From positions 1 through 41,301 of the forward strand of contig DAIDMR010000230.1 of NCBI GenBank assembly GCA_027448865.1: a DNA stretch of 41,301 bases. The letters run 5' to 3'. This DNA comes from Vampirovibrio sp. Lineage in GTDB: Bacteria > Cyanobacteriota > Vampirovibrionia > Vampirovibrionales > Vampirovibrionaceae. The notes beneath the pieces were generated by a model. It searched no databases. It was given only the letters and a program-made list of their open reading frames with translations, and was not told the DNA's origin. Positions 16,280-24,568 of this stretch are shown here, piece by piece (the stretch's first letter is position 1; every line of letters starts with the position of its first letter). The position numbers were made by a program, and so were the translations under genes.

Positions 16280-16740
16280 CGGGCTTGCAAAGGTGTGTTT
16301 ACAGTACATTGCTGCCGCAGGCCAAAAGCAATTTAAATCTATAAAATAAAAACATGAACGGCCAAGTTAAGCCGCAGAGCAGGTGGGCGAGTGAAACGAG
16401 GACGGCTGCGAAGAGGCCCCGTCGAGCAAAGCGAGACCCTGAAAAGCTTACCTTTTTACAGTGTAAATAAAAAAAAGAAAAAGCCTACTTGATGCGTTCC
16501 CGCAGCGGAGCGAGGAAACGCATGCCTCACCGGGGAGGTGGTTCCCCTGGAAGGGGCGGAGGGGTAGTTTAACTGAAAACCTGTGATTGGGCCATCCTAT
16601 TTTTTAAACAGCCGAAAAATTTTAAAATTGAGAATTCTCACAAAAAACATCTAGATCGCCGCAATTTTGCGGAGACTATTAACCACCCCAATTTTGGGAG
16701 CGTTAGATTTAACAGCGGGCGTCTCCCAGTTTGAAGGCCG
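16280..16740 (+). ncRNA. candidate structured non-coding RNA region
   Basis: No substantial ORF; many stems: CGCAG/CTGCG, GTCGAGCaaaGCGAGAC, ATGCGTT/AACGCAT (16492-16523), CCCCtggaaGGGG, CCGCAATTTTGCGG, CCCAATTTTGGG, GTTA/TAAC enclosed by GGAGAC/GTCTCC (16671-16726). Confidence 0.4.
16629..16640. promoter_or_regulatory. palindromic operator-like site TGAGAATTCTCA, copy 2
   Basis: Same palindrome and flanks as 16198-16209. Confidence 0.5.
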
Positions 16741-16844
16741 GGTGAAATGTTTGATCGGATATGAAAAAAGGTTAATTGGCTCTAGTCAATAGGCTAAGAA
16801 CATTGGAGAATAAGGCTGACCTGAGGAACTATGGAGGAGCATCT

Positions 16845-17015
16845 ATGAAGCAATTGGATAAAGAAATGGACGCAATCGACTCATTGAACATGGTTTTAAA
16901 CCGCATTGCATCGAGACTGCCCTTTGATTACCCCGACCTTTATGAGCGCTACCTAAAGCGGTGGCACCCGGAAGATTACGAGGCTTACAAACGGAGCCAA
17001 GAAACTCAAGAATAG
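16845..17015 (+). CDS. hypothetical 56-aa protein
   Basis: MKQLDKEMDAIDSLNMV... with ggaggag upstream of ATG 16845; the longer ORF from 16776 is less likely. Confidence 0.55.
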   Translation: MKQLDKEMDAIDSLNMVLNRIASRLPFDYPDLYERYLKRWHPEDYEAYKRSQETQE

Positions 17016-17027
17016 AGCCAGCTTAAG

Positions 17028-17063
17028 ACAATCTTAAACTTGCTCACTTGGGTTTAAGATTGT
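17028..17063. terminator. 12-bp perfect inverted repeat hairpin
   Basis: ACAATCTTAAAC-12 nt-GTTTAAGATTGT; no T-tract, so terminator status uncertain. Confidence 0.35.
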
Positions 17064-17114
17064 ACGCTTATCATTAGGAATGATTAGAAATGGCTGAGTG
17101 TGGGAGTAAAGTTC

Positions 17115-17252
17115 ATGGGCAATATCCACGATTACACTGACAGCTTGGTTCGTTTAGTTTCTCAGTTTATGACGGTCTGCTCTGTGGATCCTGGCATTTC
17201 TGAAGCTGAATATCAGTCGATTCGAGAGCGTTTGTTAAGGGCCATGATCTAA
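17115..17252 (+). CDS. hypothetical 45-aa protein MGNIHDYTDSLVRLVSQFMTVCSVDPGISEAEYQSIRERLLRAMI
   Basis: ATG ORF below cutoff, convergent with the 17253 gene. Confidence 0.35.
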   Translation: MGNIHDYTDSLVRLVSQFMTVCSVDPGISEAEYQSIRERLLRAMI

Positions 17253-17714
17253 TTAAGCCTCTTTCATGGCTTCTTTTTGCTGATTCAGAACGACTGTGTG
17301 AATCCGATCCATCGCCTTTACGGCCACATCGGCCAAAGCAGCCAAATCCCGATCTTTGAGAGGCGTTTCATCGGCCAGCCGGGCATTGATGCGCTCAATC
17401 AACTTACGAAGTACACCGCTGGACTCTGTGAGCAGTGCGGCCAACTCGGTCACGTCCTGGTCAAGCGCTCTGTTAATCTTTTCCTGCCGCTCTTCCAGGT
17501 AGGCTTTCACACCCTCGTCAATGCGCTCCTTATGAGCGTTTATAATCTCACGCACCGCCTGCCGGGAATAACCGTGGCGTTTCATTAACTCCCCAATGGT
17601 CAGGCCAGCAATGCGATCCTGAACCACCTTTTCATGCTTGCCGGTTTCTTTGACCGACTGCGCTTTTGGCGTTGGCTTCTTGGCTTTACTTTTTATAGTT
17701 TTGTCTTTTTGCAT
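17253..17714 (-). CDS. HTH protein; possible terminase small-subunit-like
   Basis: HTH DRIAGLTIGELMKRHGYSRQAVREIINAHKE followed by coiled-coil-like helices; TerS assignment tentative. Confidence 0.5.
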   Translation of the reverse strand: MQKDKTIKSKAKKPTPKAQSVKETGKHEKVVQDRIAGLTIGELMKRHGYSRQAVREIINAHKERIDEGVKAYLEERQEKINRALDQDVTELAALLTESSGVLRKLIERINARLADETPLKDRDLAALADVAVKAMDRIHTVVLNQQKEAMKEA

Positions 17715-17863
17715 GCTTATGCCGCTTTATGCCCTTCTCGCTCGGCTTTGAAATTGACTCGCTCACTGTACATCCCCTTTGCGAAAACGCTTTCGACAAT
17801 GGAAAAGAAAAGCCCCACCCACAATGAGGCCGTAGCGTAGTTATTAAATAGGGCGTCACTGCT

Positions 17864-18433
17864 TTGAAATTAGCAGAGATTATGCTTGATCGTGGCATGA
17901 CTGATTCTGAACTTGCCAAAGCCATAGGCGTTCAGCAATCAACCGTTTTCCAGTGGAAAGCAGGCGGCTTTTCTCCTAAGGCAAAGAGTCTGTTTAAGCT
18001 TTGCGACGTTTTAAATTGCTCCACCAATGAACTGCTTGGGTTCAACTCTGTTGATGTGTCTTTACCCGACTATCAAGGACAGCGCCTTTATGACGCCGTT
18101 ACTCAAGAAGGGCATTTTGATTCCCAGTTGATTCATATTTTTGCAACCCGGATCCGCAAATTTGCTGGGAAAGCCACCAGTCTTGAAACGTGGATGAGAC
18201 ATATTGCGGAAGCTCTCTATGAAATAGAACTCGCCAAGAGCGATCCTGCTTCCCTCTCCAACGCTCCTCGGGGCTTGGTTGCTGTACCGGATCAAGAGAC
18301 TGCCGATATTACTCAGCGCAATTTTGCGCCTACTTTTGTAGTGGAAGCATCTGATGTCAAGCCGCTCAGTCTGAGAAAGATTGATCGAAAGCGGCGTAAA
18401 AAAGCATTGCGCTTTAAATCTGGTAAAAACTGA
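17864..18433 (+). CDS. XRE-family transcriptional regulator
   Basis: MTDSELAKAIGVQQSTVFQWKAGGFSPKAKSLFKLCDVLNCSTNELLGF HTH. TTG 17864 or ATG 17881 start. Confidence 0.75.
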   Translation: MKLAEIMLDRGMTDSELAKAIGVQQSTVFQWKAGGFSPKAKSLFKLCDVLNCSTNELLGFNSVDVSLPDYQGQRLYDAVTQEGHFDSQLIHIFATRIRKFAGKATSLETWMRHIAEALYEIELAKSDPASLSNAPRGLVAVPDQETADITQRNFAPTFVVEASDVKPLSLRKIDRKRRKKALRFKSGKN

Positions 18434-18517
18434 AAGCCATTGGCCTTCTTTTGCCCGCCTCTCAATGAAAAAGCGGCTTTATTCTTTGCTCAATTGCAAA
18501 GCGTAAGGTGCTGATTC

Positions 18518-21500
18518 ATGACTGAAGAAAAAATAGCGATAAGTTACGAGGCCAAAGGCGTTGGTCAGTTTATAAAGTCCGCCAAAGACGCTGAGAAGGC
18601 TTTGCGGGAAGAGGCCAAGGCGCTGGATGTGTCAGTCAATCAGATTCAGAAGCGCATCATCGAATTAAAGAAGTCAGGCACGGCCAGCCAGGCACAAATT
18701 CGGGCCTTGCAACTAGAAAGCCAAGCCCTTCGTTTAAATTCCGCAGACTTGAAAAACCAAGCCGCTGCACTTAACCAACAAGCCCAAGCCGCCAAACAAG
18801 CCCTTCGTCCTGCTGAAGATCTGACCAAAGCATTGTTAAGCCAAGGCGTGGCCGCTGTTGGAACCGGGGTGGCTTTTGCGGGTTTAGGCGTTGGATTATC
18901 GAAAGCAATCACTGGGTTTGGAGACTTTGAGCGGACGCTGAACACCATTAAGGCAGTGTCTCAAACCACGGCTGGGGAGCTAGATGCTATCAAGCGCTCA
19001 GCCTTAGAACTGGGTGCTAAAACCATCTTTTCCAATCAGGAAGTGGCAAACTCTTACCTGGAATTAGCTCGGGCCGGGTTTACCACTCAGGAATCCTTGG
19101 CCGCTATGCCGGGTTTGCTCAGTTTGGCTGCAGCCGCTGGGGGTGATCTGTCCTCCTCTGCTGAAATTACAGCCGGGATTCTCAGGGGCTTTAACCTAAA
19201 CGCTTCTGAAGCGGGCCGGGTGGCTGACGTGTTAGCCCAAGCCGCCAATGTGTCCGCCGGTGAAATTGGAGACTTTGGGGCGGCCCTGAAGCAATTAGCC
19301 CCTGTGGCCCTCAGCTCTAACCAGTCCCTTGAGGATTTATCCGGCTTACTGGCCGTTCTGTCTAACCGGATGATTAATGGAGCGGATGCCGGAACCGACT
19401 TGAAAGCGGTTCTATTACGTTTGGTAAGGCCAGAAACACAAAAAGAACTCAAAGCCTTAGGGTTAGAAGTCACCGACACCGAGAAGCGCATTAAGCCGCT
19501 GATTCAGATTATTGGAGAGTTTCAGCAAAAGTTCAAAACCCTGAATCAGGCTGGACAGCTTGAAGTCGCTGGCAAAATTGCAGGCATTGAAAACGTAAAA
19601 TCCCTTTTGACCCTGATTAACACGGATAAAGGGGAGCTGGAAGAGTTCATCGCCAAAATGAAATCAGCGGATGGGGCCGCTGCCTCTATGGCTGCAACCA
19701 TCAATCAAGGGGTGAACACCTCCCTTGAGCAGTTTGGCGGCTCGGTGGAAACGCTTGCCTCTAAACTAGGTGAAAAGCTGGCTCCTGCGTTTACCGCTGT
19801 TGTGGACACCGCCACGGATCTATTTACTGCCTTGGGTAGTAATGACGGCTTGCAAGCCTTCACCATTGGGGCTGCTGCCGCTGTGGTGGGTGTGGGTAGC
19901 TTGGTGGGGGCATTAAAACTGATCCCGCCTGTGATTGAAGCTGTAAAAGCAAGCTCCCTTGCTCTTTCCGTCGCCTTGGGCATTGAAACCGGGGGACTGA
20001 CTTGGGTCATTGGTGGGCTGATTGCCGCCGGTGGGGCGCTGGGGGTGATGTACCAGCAGCAATCCGAGAATCAGCGCCGCATGGCTCAAACCACTCTGGA
20101 ACTTAGAGGAGAAGTGGATCAGCTTACTGAATCTCAGGCTCAAGAGGCTTTAAAAACAATCAAGCTGGCAAAGGAATATGATGAGCTGTCAAAGAAGAAA
20201 AACCTAACCAGCAGTGAAAGCCAGCGCTTAGGGGATTTGGCCGATTTTCTAGTGACTCAATTAGGCGTTGAGGGAGAATCGGTTGATCAGCTCACTAAAA
20301 AATATGGTTCTCTGACAGCGGCCATTCGGGAGAAAACCATCGCTCAGCTTGCCGAAAAAAGACAAGAGGCTCTGACTGAAAAACTGAAACAAACACAGGC
20401 CGATAGAAAACAGGCTGGCTTAGATGTACAGGCGGCTCAAGGCGCGGAAGGTAACTTCTTTAACCTGATTTACGGGCCAGATGGCAAGCTGGTGACAGGA
20501 AAGGCTCGAAGGAAACTCCTTAGCAGCCAGACAAGAAAAGCCAAAGAGACGCTGGAAAGGCTGAAGCGAAAGGAAGAGTTTGAAAAAGATGCTATCCTTT
20601 CGGCCTTGGATGACACACGAAAGATTGTAAGCGCCACGGAGAATCCACCCAAAAATCCAGCGCCTAGCAATTTTGGCAATCAAAATGCCCCAAGCTCTGG
20701 GGGAAGTACCAAGAAGCCCCGGCAAGGGCGGTCTCAAGATTCTGTTGAAAGACGGCAAGTGAGTGACATCCTCAAGGGACAGAGCGCCTTTACGGCCAAC
20801 CTGGACGCCAATGAAGCATTATTCAAAGCAAACCTTGGGCCGGAGCCAACACGGGTTGAGTTGGCGGCTATTGAAACTCGTAAGCTGGCACTTGCTGAAA
20901 AAGAGTTGCTAGAAACCCAGAAACAACTGAACGCTTTAAATCCCAAAACGGAAGGGGGGCTTGAGGCCCGTAAAACCGCACTGGAAAATGTGGCCGCTGA
21001 GCTAACCAGAAACAAAGTGGCCACCAAAGAGTTGGAGAACGAGACAGCCCGATTCAACAAGACTATTCAGAACCGGGAGCGGGACTTTATCCAAAACCTG
21101 CAAGCCAATGGCGCTCAAAATGAGTTCAGCCAGCTTGCAGAGAATATCCAGCAGCGCCAGCAGGAGATTGAAACCCTTTATGATAAAGGCCTGATCACGG
21201 CCGAGGAATATTACGGCAGACTTGCAGAAGCCAGCAAGTTTCAAGCAGACGCTGAAATTAAGTTTATTGAGCAGCAAATTGCCGCTATTGACGCCCAGGA
21301 AGAAGCCCTAACCGGCCTTGAGATTGAGAACGGTAAGCTTTTAGAGCTTGAACAAAAGCGGGCGGAGCTGCAAGGACAAATCACGGTCAAGCTGAAACAA
21401 CAGCAAACCACCCAAGCCGAACTGAGCGCCAAGCTCACCAAAAGCCTAGAGGCTACTGGCGATAGACTGGGCAATGCCTTTGAGCAGCAGTTATCTAACG

Positions 21501-22870
21501 CCATTCAGGACGCTTTGACCGGCGGTGGGGTGCTTGGGGCGATCAAGCAATTCGCCAAGGCGTTTGGTGGCTCTGTCCTGAAAGAATTGGCCGATGGACT
21601 GGCTAAAAATGCCAGAATAGCGCTTGAGCCATTCCTTCAAGCAATCGGCCAAGGCATTAACCGGCTGTTTGGACGACAAAGCAACCCTAACGGCGCAGCT
21701 TCCCCCGGCCTTGGGATTTCCGGAGCTTCTATTGGCAAAGCGGGGGCCGCCGCCGCAGGCATCGCAATCTCCTCTTTAGGCGCTAATATCGCCGGGCAGA
21801 ATAGAAGCACAGGCCGGAATTTGGCAGGGGTTGGCGTTGGCGCTGCTGGTGGTGCTATTGCCGGGGCCACCATTGGCTCTATTGTCCCTGTGGTTGGAAC
21901 GGCAATTGGCGCAGTGCTTGGGGCTGCTGTAGGCGGAACTGCGGCGGCTGCAAAATCCAGCGGTGGAGCTTTCGCAGGTAAAAGCAAAAGCGCTTTAATT
22001 GGTGGTCTTGCGGGTGGGGGATTAGGCTTTTTAATTGGCGGCTTTTTAGGAGCTGCCAAAAGAAAGCGTGAAATTGAGCGGCAGCAAAAAATTGCAGACG
22101 AGTTAGTAAATAAGGCTCTTAACGGCGCAGACCAAAATAATATTTTAGACCTACAAGGCCGCAGAAGCGCACTGTTGCGAAATAACAAAGGTCTGACCGG
22201 CAGCCGGGTTAAAACCATCCGGGATGGCGTGGCTCAAATTGACGCACTGATTAAAGCCCGGCAAACCTCAATCAATGAAGCCATCAAGGAATTTGAGAAG
22301 CAAAACAAAGACTTGGCCGACCAAGTGGCCTTGAATGATGCCAAGCCATTCGAGCAAGCCGCTATTGAGCGGAAAATAGCCATCCGACAAATCGAGTTCG
22401 ACACGGCCAAGCTATTAGAGCAGTTTAAGGACTCCGAGAAGGCCAAGACCCAGATCCTTGAGCAGGAAGCCTTGAAGCGGAAGCTGTTGCAGCAGCAGGA
22501 GTCTGACAATGCCAAGGAACTGGTGCTGGATTATCAAGACTTGCTCAAGCAGCGGGATGAAGTGGCGAATGCAAACGTGTTCCAGCGGGCTAAAAGCGCT
22601 GAGCAGGTCAAAAAAGAAGCCCTCAGCAATATCGATAAAGACATTGCAGAGGCAGTTTTAAAGCTGCAAGGTGTTTTGAATGCGGGCATTACCCCTAGTA
22701 AGGCTTCGGGATTGAATCAGGTACTTGGGCAGCTCCAGCAACTTAATGGCTCAAATGCTACCTTGAATGTCTATATTGATGAAGCCAATGATCCAGCTAT
22801 GGTGAATGAAGCTGTAACCAGAGCGTTTAACTCATTTGCCATGAAAGTCTTTGGAGCCAATGCTGTTTAG
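18518..22870 (+). CDS. phage tail tape measure protein (TP901-type), 1450 aa
   Basis: FERTLNTIKAVSQTTAGELDAIKRSALELGAKTIFSNQEVANSYLELARAGFTTQE...GDFGAALKQLAPVA motifs; long coiled-coil; C-terminal glycine-rich hydrophobic segment. Confidence 0.9.
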   Translation: MTEEKIAISYEAKGVGQFIKSAKDAEKALREEAKALDVSVNQIQKRIIELKKSGTASQAQIRALQLESQALRLNSADLKNQAAALNQQAQAAKQALRPAEDLTKALLSQGVAAVGTGVAFAGLGVGLSKAITGFGDFERTLNTIKAVSQTTAGELDAIKRSALELGAKTIFSNQEVANSYLELARAGFTTQESLAAMPGLLSLAAAAGGDLSSSAEITAGILRGFNLNASEAGRVADVLAQAANVSAGEIGDFGAALKQLAPVALSSNQSLEDLSGLLAVLSNRMINGADAGTDLKAVLLRLVRPETQKELKALGLEVTDTEKRIKPLIQIIGEFQQKFKTLNQAGQLEVAGKIAGIENVKSLLTLINTDKGELEEFIAKMKSADGAAASMAATINQGVNTSLEQFGGSVETLASKLGEKLAPAFTAVVDTATDLFTALGSNDGLQAFTIGAAAAVVGVGSLVGALKLIPPVIEAVKASSLALSVALGIETGGLTWVIGGLIAAGGALGVMYQQQSENQRRMAQTTLELRGEVDQLTESQAQEALKTIKLAKEYDELSKKKNLTSSESQRLGDLADFLVTQLGVEGESVDQLTKKYGSLTAAIREKTIAQLAEKRQEALTEKLKQTQADRKQAGLDVQAAQGAEGNFFNLIYGPDGKLVTGKARRKLLSSQTRKAKETLERLKRKEEFEKDAILSALDDTRKIVSATENPPKNPAPSNFGNQNAPSSGGSTKKPRQGRSQDSVERRQVSDILKGQSAFTANLDANEALFKANLGPEPTRVELAAIETRKLALAEKELLETQKQLNALNPKTEGGLEARKTALENVAAELTRNKVATKELENETARFNKTIQNRERDFIQNLQANGAQNEFSQLAENIQQRQQEIETLYDKGLITAEEYYGRLAEASKFQADAEIKFIEQQIAAIDAQEEALTGLEIENGKLLELEQKRAELQGQITVKLKQQQTTQAELSAKLTKSLEATGDRLGNAFEQQLSNAIQDALTGGGVLGAIKQFAKAFGGSVLKELADGLAKNARIALEPFLQAIGQGINRLFGRQSNPNGAASPGLGISGASIGKAGAAAAGIAISSLGANIAGQNRSTGRNLAGVGVGAAGGAIAGATIGSIVPVVGTAIGAVLGAAVGGTAAAAKSSGGAFAGKSKSALIGGLAGGGLGFLIGGFLGAAKRKREIERQQKIADELVNKALNGADQNNILDLQGRRSALLRNNKGLTGSRVKTIRDGVAQIDALIKARQTSINEAIKEFEKQNKDLADQVALNDAKPFEQAAIERKIAIRQIEFDTAKLLEQFKDSEKAKTQILEQEALKRKLLQQQESDNAKELVLDYQDLLKQRDEVANANVFQRAKSAEQVKKEALSNIDKDIAEAVLKLQGVLNAGITPSKASGLNQVLGQLQQLNGSNATLNVYIDEANDPAMVNEAVTRAFNSFAMKVFGANAV

Positions 22871-22892
22871 CTATTTTTCAGCACCTAACCTG

Positions 22893-22926
22893 AAACGCCC
22901 CGGCTAACACCGAGGGCATTTTTTTA
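22893..22926 (+). terminator. rho-independent terminator after tape measure gene
   Basis: gccccggctaacaccgagggcattttttt. Confidence 0.7.
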
Positions 22927-23221
22927 GCCAAAGTCACTGGGTAGGTTCTAGTTTTTCGGTAAGAAGCTTCACAAGCCTATTTTTAGGCAGGTAAAAGGGC
23001 TTTTATCCCTAATTTTAGAACGCTTTTGGATTTAAGCCCGCTAGAAAGCTTATAAGCAGGCGCTTCAAGTCTTGGCATGCCCTAACACCTAAAGTCTCGC
23101 TTGCGCTTCTTCCTGAGCCTCCTAGCATGGGGCAAAATTTAGAAGCCTTTGGTTACTTTTAGAAACTACTTACGCTTGCCCTGTGTTTTCGATTTCTTAT
23201 CAACGGGCCAAACAGGCCAAG

Positions 23222-23240
23222 TTCCAAAAAAGTTCAACAT
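23222..23240. promoter_or_regulatory. candidate arm-type integrase-binding site (P side)
   Basis: TTCCAAAAAAGTTCAACAT, 18/19 match to 5550-5568. Confidence 0.5.
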
Positions 23241-23266
23241 TTAAGCAAAGGTCAGGAGAAACCAAA

Positions 23267-23383
23267 ATGGCAAAACGCACGCCAGATGCGCATAACTCAG
23301 CGGTAGAGTGCCACCTTCACACGGTGGAAGTCGTAGGTTCAAGTCCTACTGCGCCCACCACTCTGTTACAACAAACAAACTAA
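23267..23383 (+). CDS. intN: N-terminal fragment of the split integrase (start codon + core peptide), running into chromosomal sequence
   Basis: caggag SD 8 nt before ATG 23267; MAKRTPDAHNSAVECHLHTVEVVGSSPTAP in the same frame through the core as intC; followed here by host-derived TTLLQQTN-stop. Confidence 0.75.
   Translation: MAKRTPDAHNSAVECHLHTVEVVGSSPTAPTTLLQQTN
23288..23357 (+). repeat. attR: 70-bp tRNA-Val direct repeat lacking the first two acceptor bases
   Basis: Identical to 5365-5434; 5' bases AT instead of GG disrupt pairs 1-72 and 2-71. Confidence 0.92.
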
Positions 23384-23672
23384 GCCCCCCACCTTGAAAT
23401 AAAAGCCCCGCCAATAGGGCTTTTTTCTGTTTTCAGGGCTCCACCGTTTTGAAACCTGAGAACCATCCTGATTTTGATTTGCTTGCCGTTTCACCACGCT
23501 GGGAGATACTCAATTCACTGTTCGGAATGTCTGCTCTAATAGCAGGCGTGGTTTTTCGGCGTCTTGGTAAACTACTTGGTAAACTATCTGTTTCTCGGGG
23601 GATTCCTTTCCAAATCAGGATATCCCCCCCACGATGTTCTGGAGGATAGACGACTACCCGCTAGGTTGCGGT

Positions 23673-24467
23673 TTAGCTGGATAAAGGCTGCCCGCCATAG
23701 GCCAGCCCGCTTTCATTGGTCAGGGTGCTACGGAGTTCCAGTAATTCCGGAAAAAAGCGGGTTTTAACCCCTTTTTGCAGTACCTGGGTGGCCAGGCCTT
23801 TTAAGGACTGCGACTCGGTGCCAATGGTCCTGGCCACCAGCGCCAAATGATGGGCCCGCCATTTGTGGAAGAGATCGTCAAAGTCCATCAGCGCCTCGGC
23901 CAGCGTGTGCAATTCCAGGTGATTGTGATAATCCGTGTAAATCTGGCGAACGCTGATCTGGCGGCGAGTCAGCAACTGCTCAAAGGCCTCTCCCAGTTTC
24001 GGGGCCATCTCCAGCAGCCAGTTAAAACCGGGCGACTCCATGCCGCTGCCTTGCCCCAGTACCTGTCGGATTTTCCCGTATTCCACAATACGGATGTGGC
24101 TGCCGATTAAATCCACCTGCTGAATCAGGAGCCGCTGACAATCGTGCACCAATCGTAAGCTTCTGAGCGCAGCCCACAGGTTGTCTTCGTTCATGGCCTT
24201 TACCAGCTCATTCAGCTCTTTCAGCATCAGTTTCATCCAAAGCTCAGAAGCCTGATGGGTCACCTGAAACAAGAGTTCATCGGGGCTGACTGTTTCAGCC
24301 GGTGTTTTTTGCAGACTGAGCAGCTCCAGGGTGCGCAGGTACTTCTCATAGTCGGTTTTACCCTCTCCAATGGGAAAGCCGGGGATGTAATACCGTCCCG
24401 TCACATCCGGATGGGGATTGGAGGCACTGAATTTACCCGTTGACTCACTATTCAGAGACTCACCCAC
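23673..24467 (-). CDS. kynA: tryptophan 2,3-dioxygenase
   Basis: DELLFQVTHQASELWMKLMLKEL, SGMESPGFNWLLE, HHLALVARTIGTESQSLKG motifs. Confidence 0.93.
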   Translation of the reverse strand: MGESLNSESTGKFSASNPHPDVTGRYYIPGFPIGEGKTDYEKYLRTLELLSLQKTPAETVSPDELLFQVTHQASELWMKLMLKELNELVKAMNEDNLWAALRSLRLVHDCQRLLIQQVDLIGSHIRIVEYGKIRQVLGQGSGMESPGFNWLLEMAPKLGEAFEQLLTRRQISVRQIYTDYHNHLELHTLAEALMDFDDLFHKWRAHHLALVARTIGTESQSLKGLATQVLQKGVKTRFFPELLELRSTLTNESGLAYGGQPLSS

Positions 24468-24568
24468 AACGCACCCTTCCTCAATCTAATGAAATATATC
24501 CTATTATGCGATAAAAATGGCCCTGCTTCAAAGGAGGGTATTCTGAGAATAGGCGGAAGTTCAAGGGC

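Larger units (their letters stand above)
5365..23357. mobile_element. integrated genetic element (phage-satellite-like island) at tRNA-Val
   Basis: Identical 70-bp direct repeats at 5365-5434 and 23288-23357; integrase adjacent to left repeat; phage-type replication and tape-measure genes inside; ordinary chromosomal genes outside. Confidence 0.9.

Noticed and set aside
16280-16740. HEARO/IscB-type omega RNA
   Set aside because: No HNH/RuvC (IscB/TnpB-like) nuclease is encoded in the window; the GAGCAAAGCGAG-like hairpins alone are not specific.
21637-22218. Antisense ORFs over the tape measure gene (e.g. 193 aa)
   Set aside because: Low-complexity Ala/Pro-rich shadow translations of a well-supported coding strand; no initiation signals or domain features.
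23288-23357. Second functional tRNA-Val gene
   Set aside because: The first two acceptor bases are AT instead of GG, so positions 1-72 and 2-71 mismatch; best explained as attR.
5365-23357. Complete autonomous prophage
   Set aside because: No recognisable capsid, portal, large terminase, tail tube or lysis genes; only a tape measure gene and possibly a TerS-like protein.
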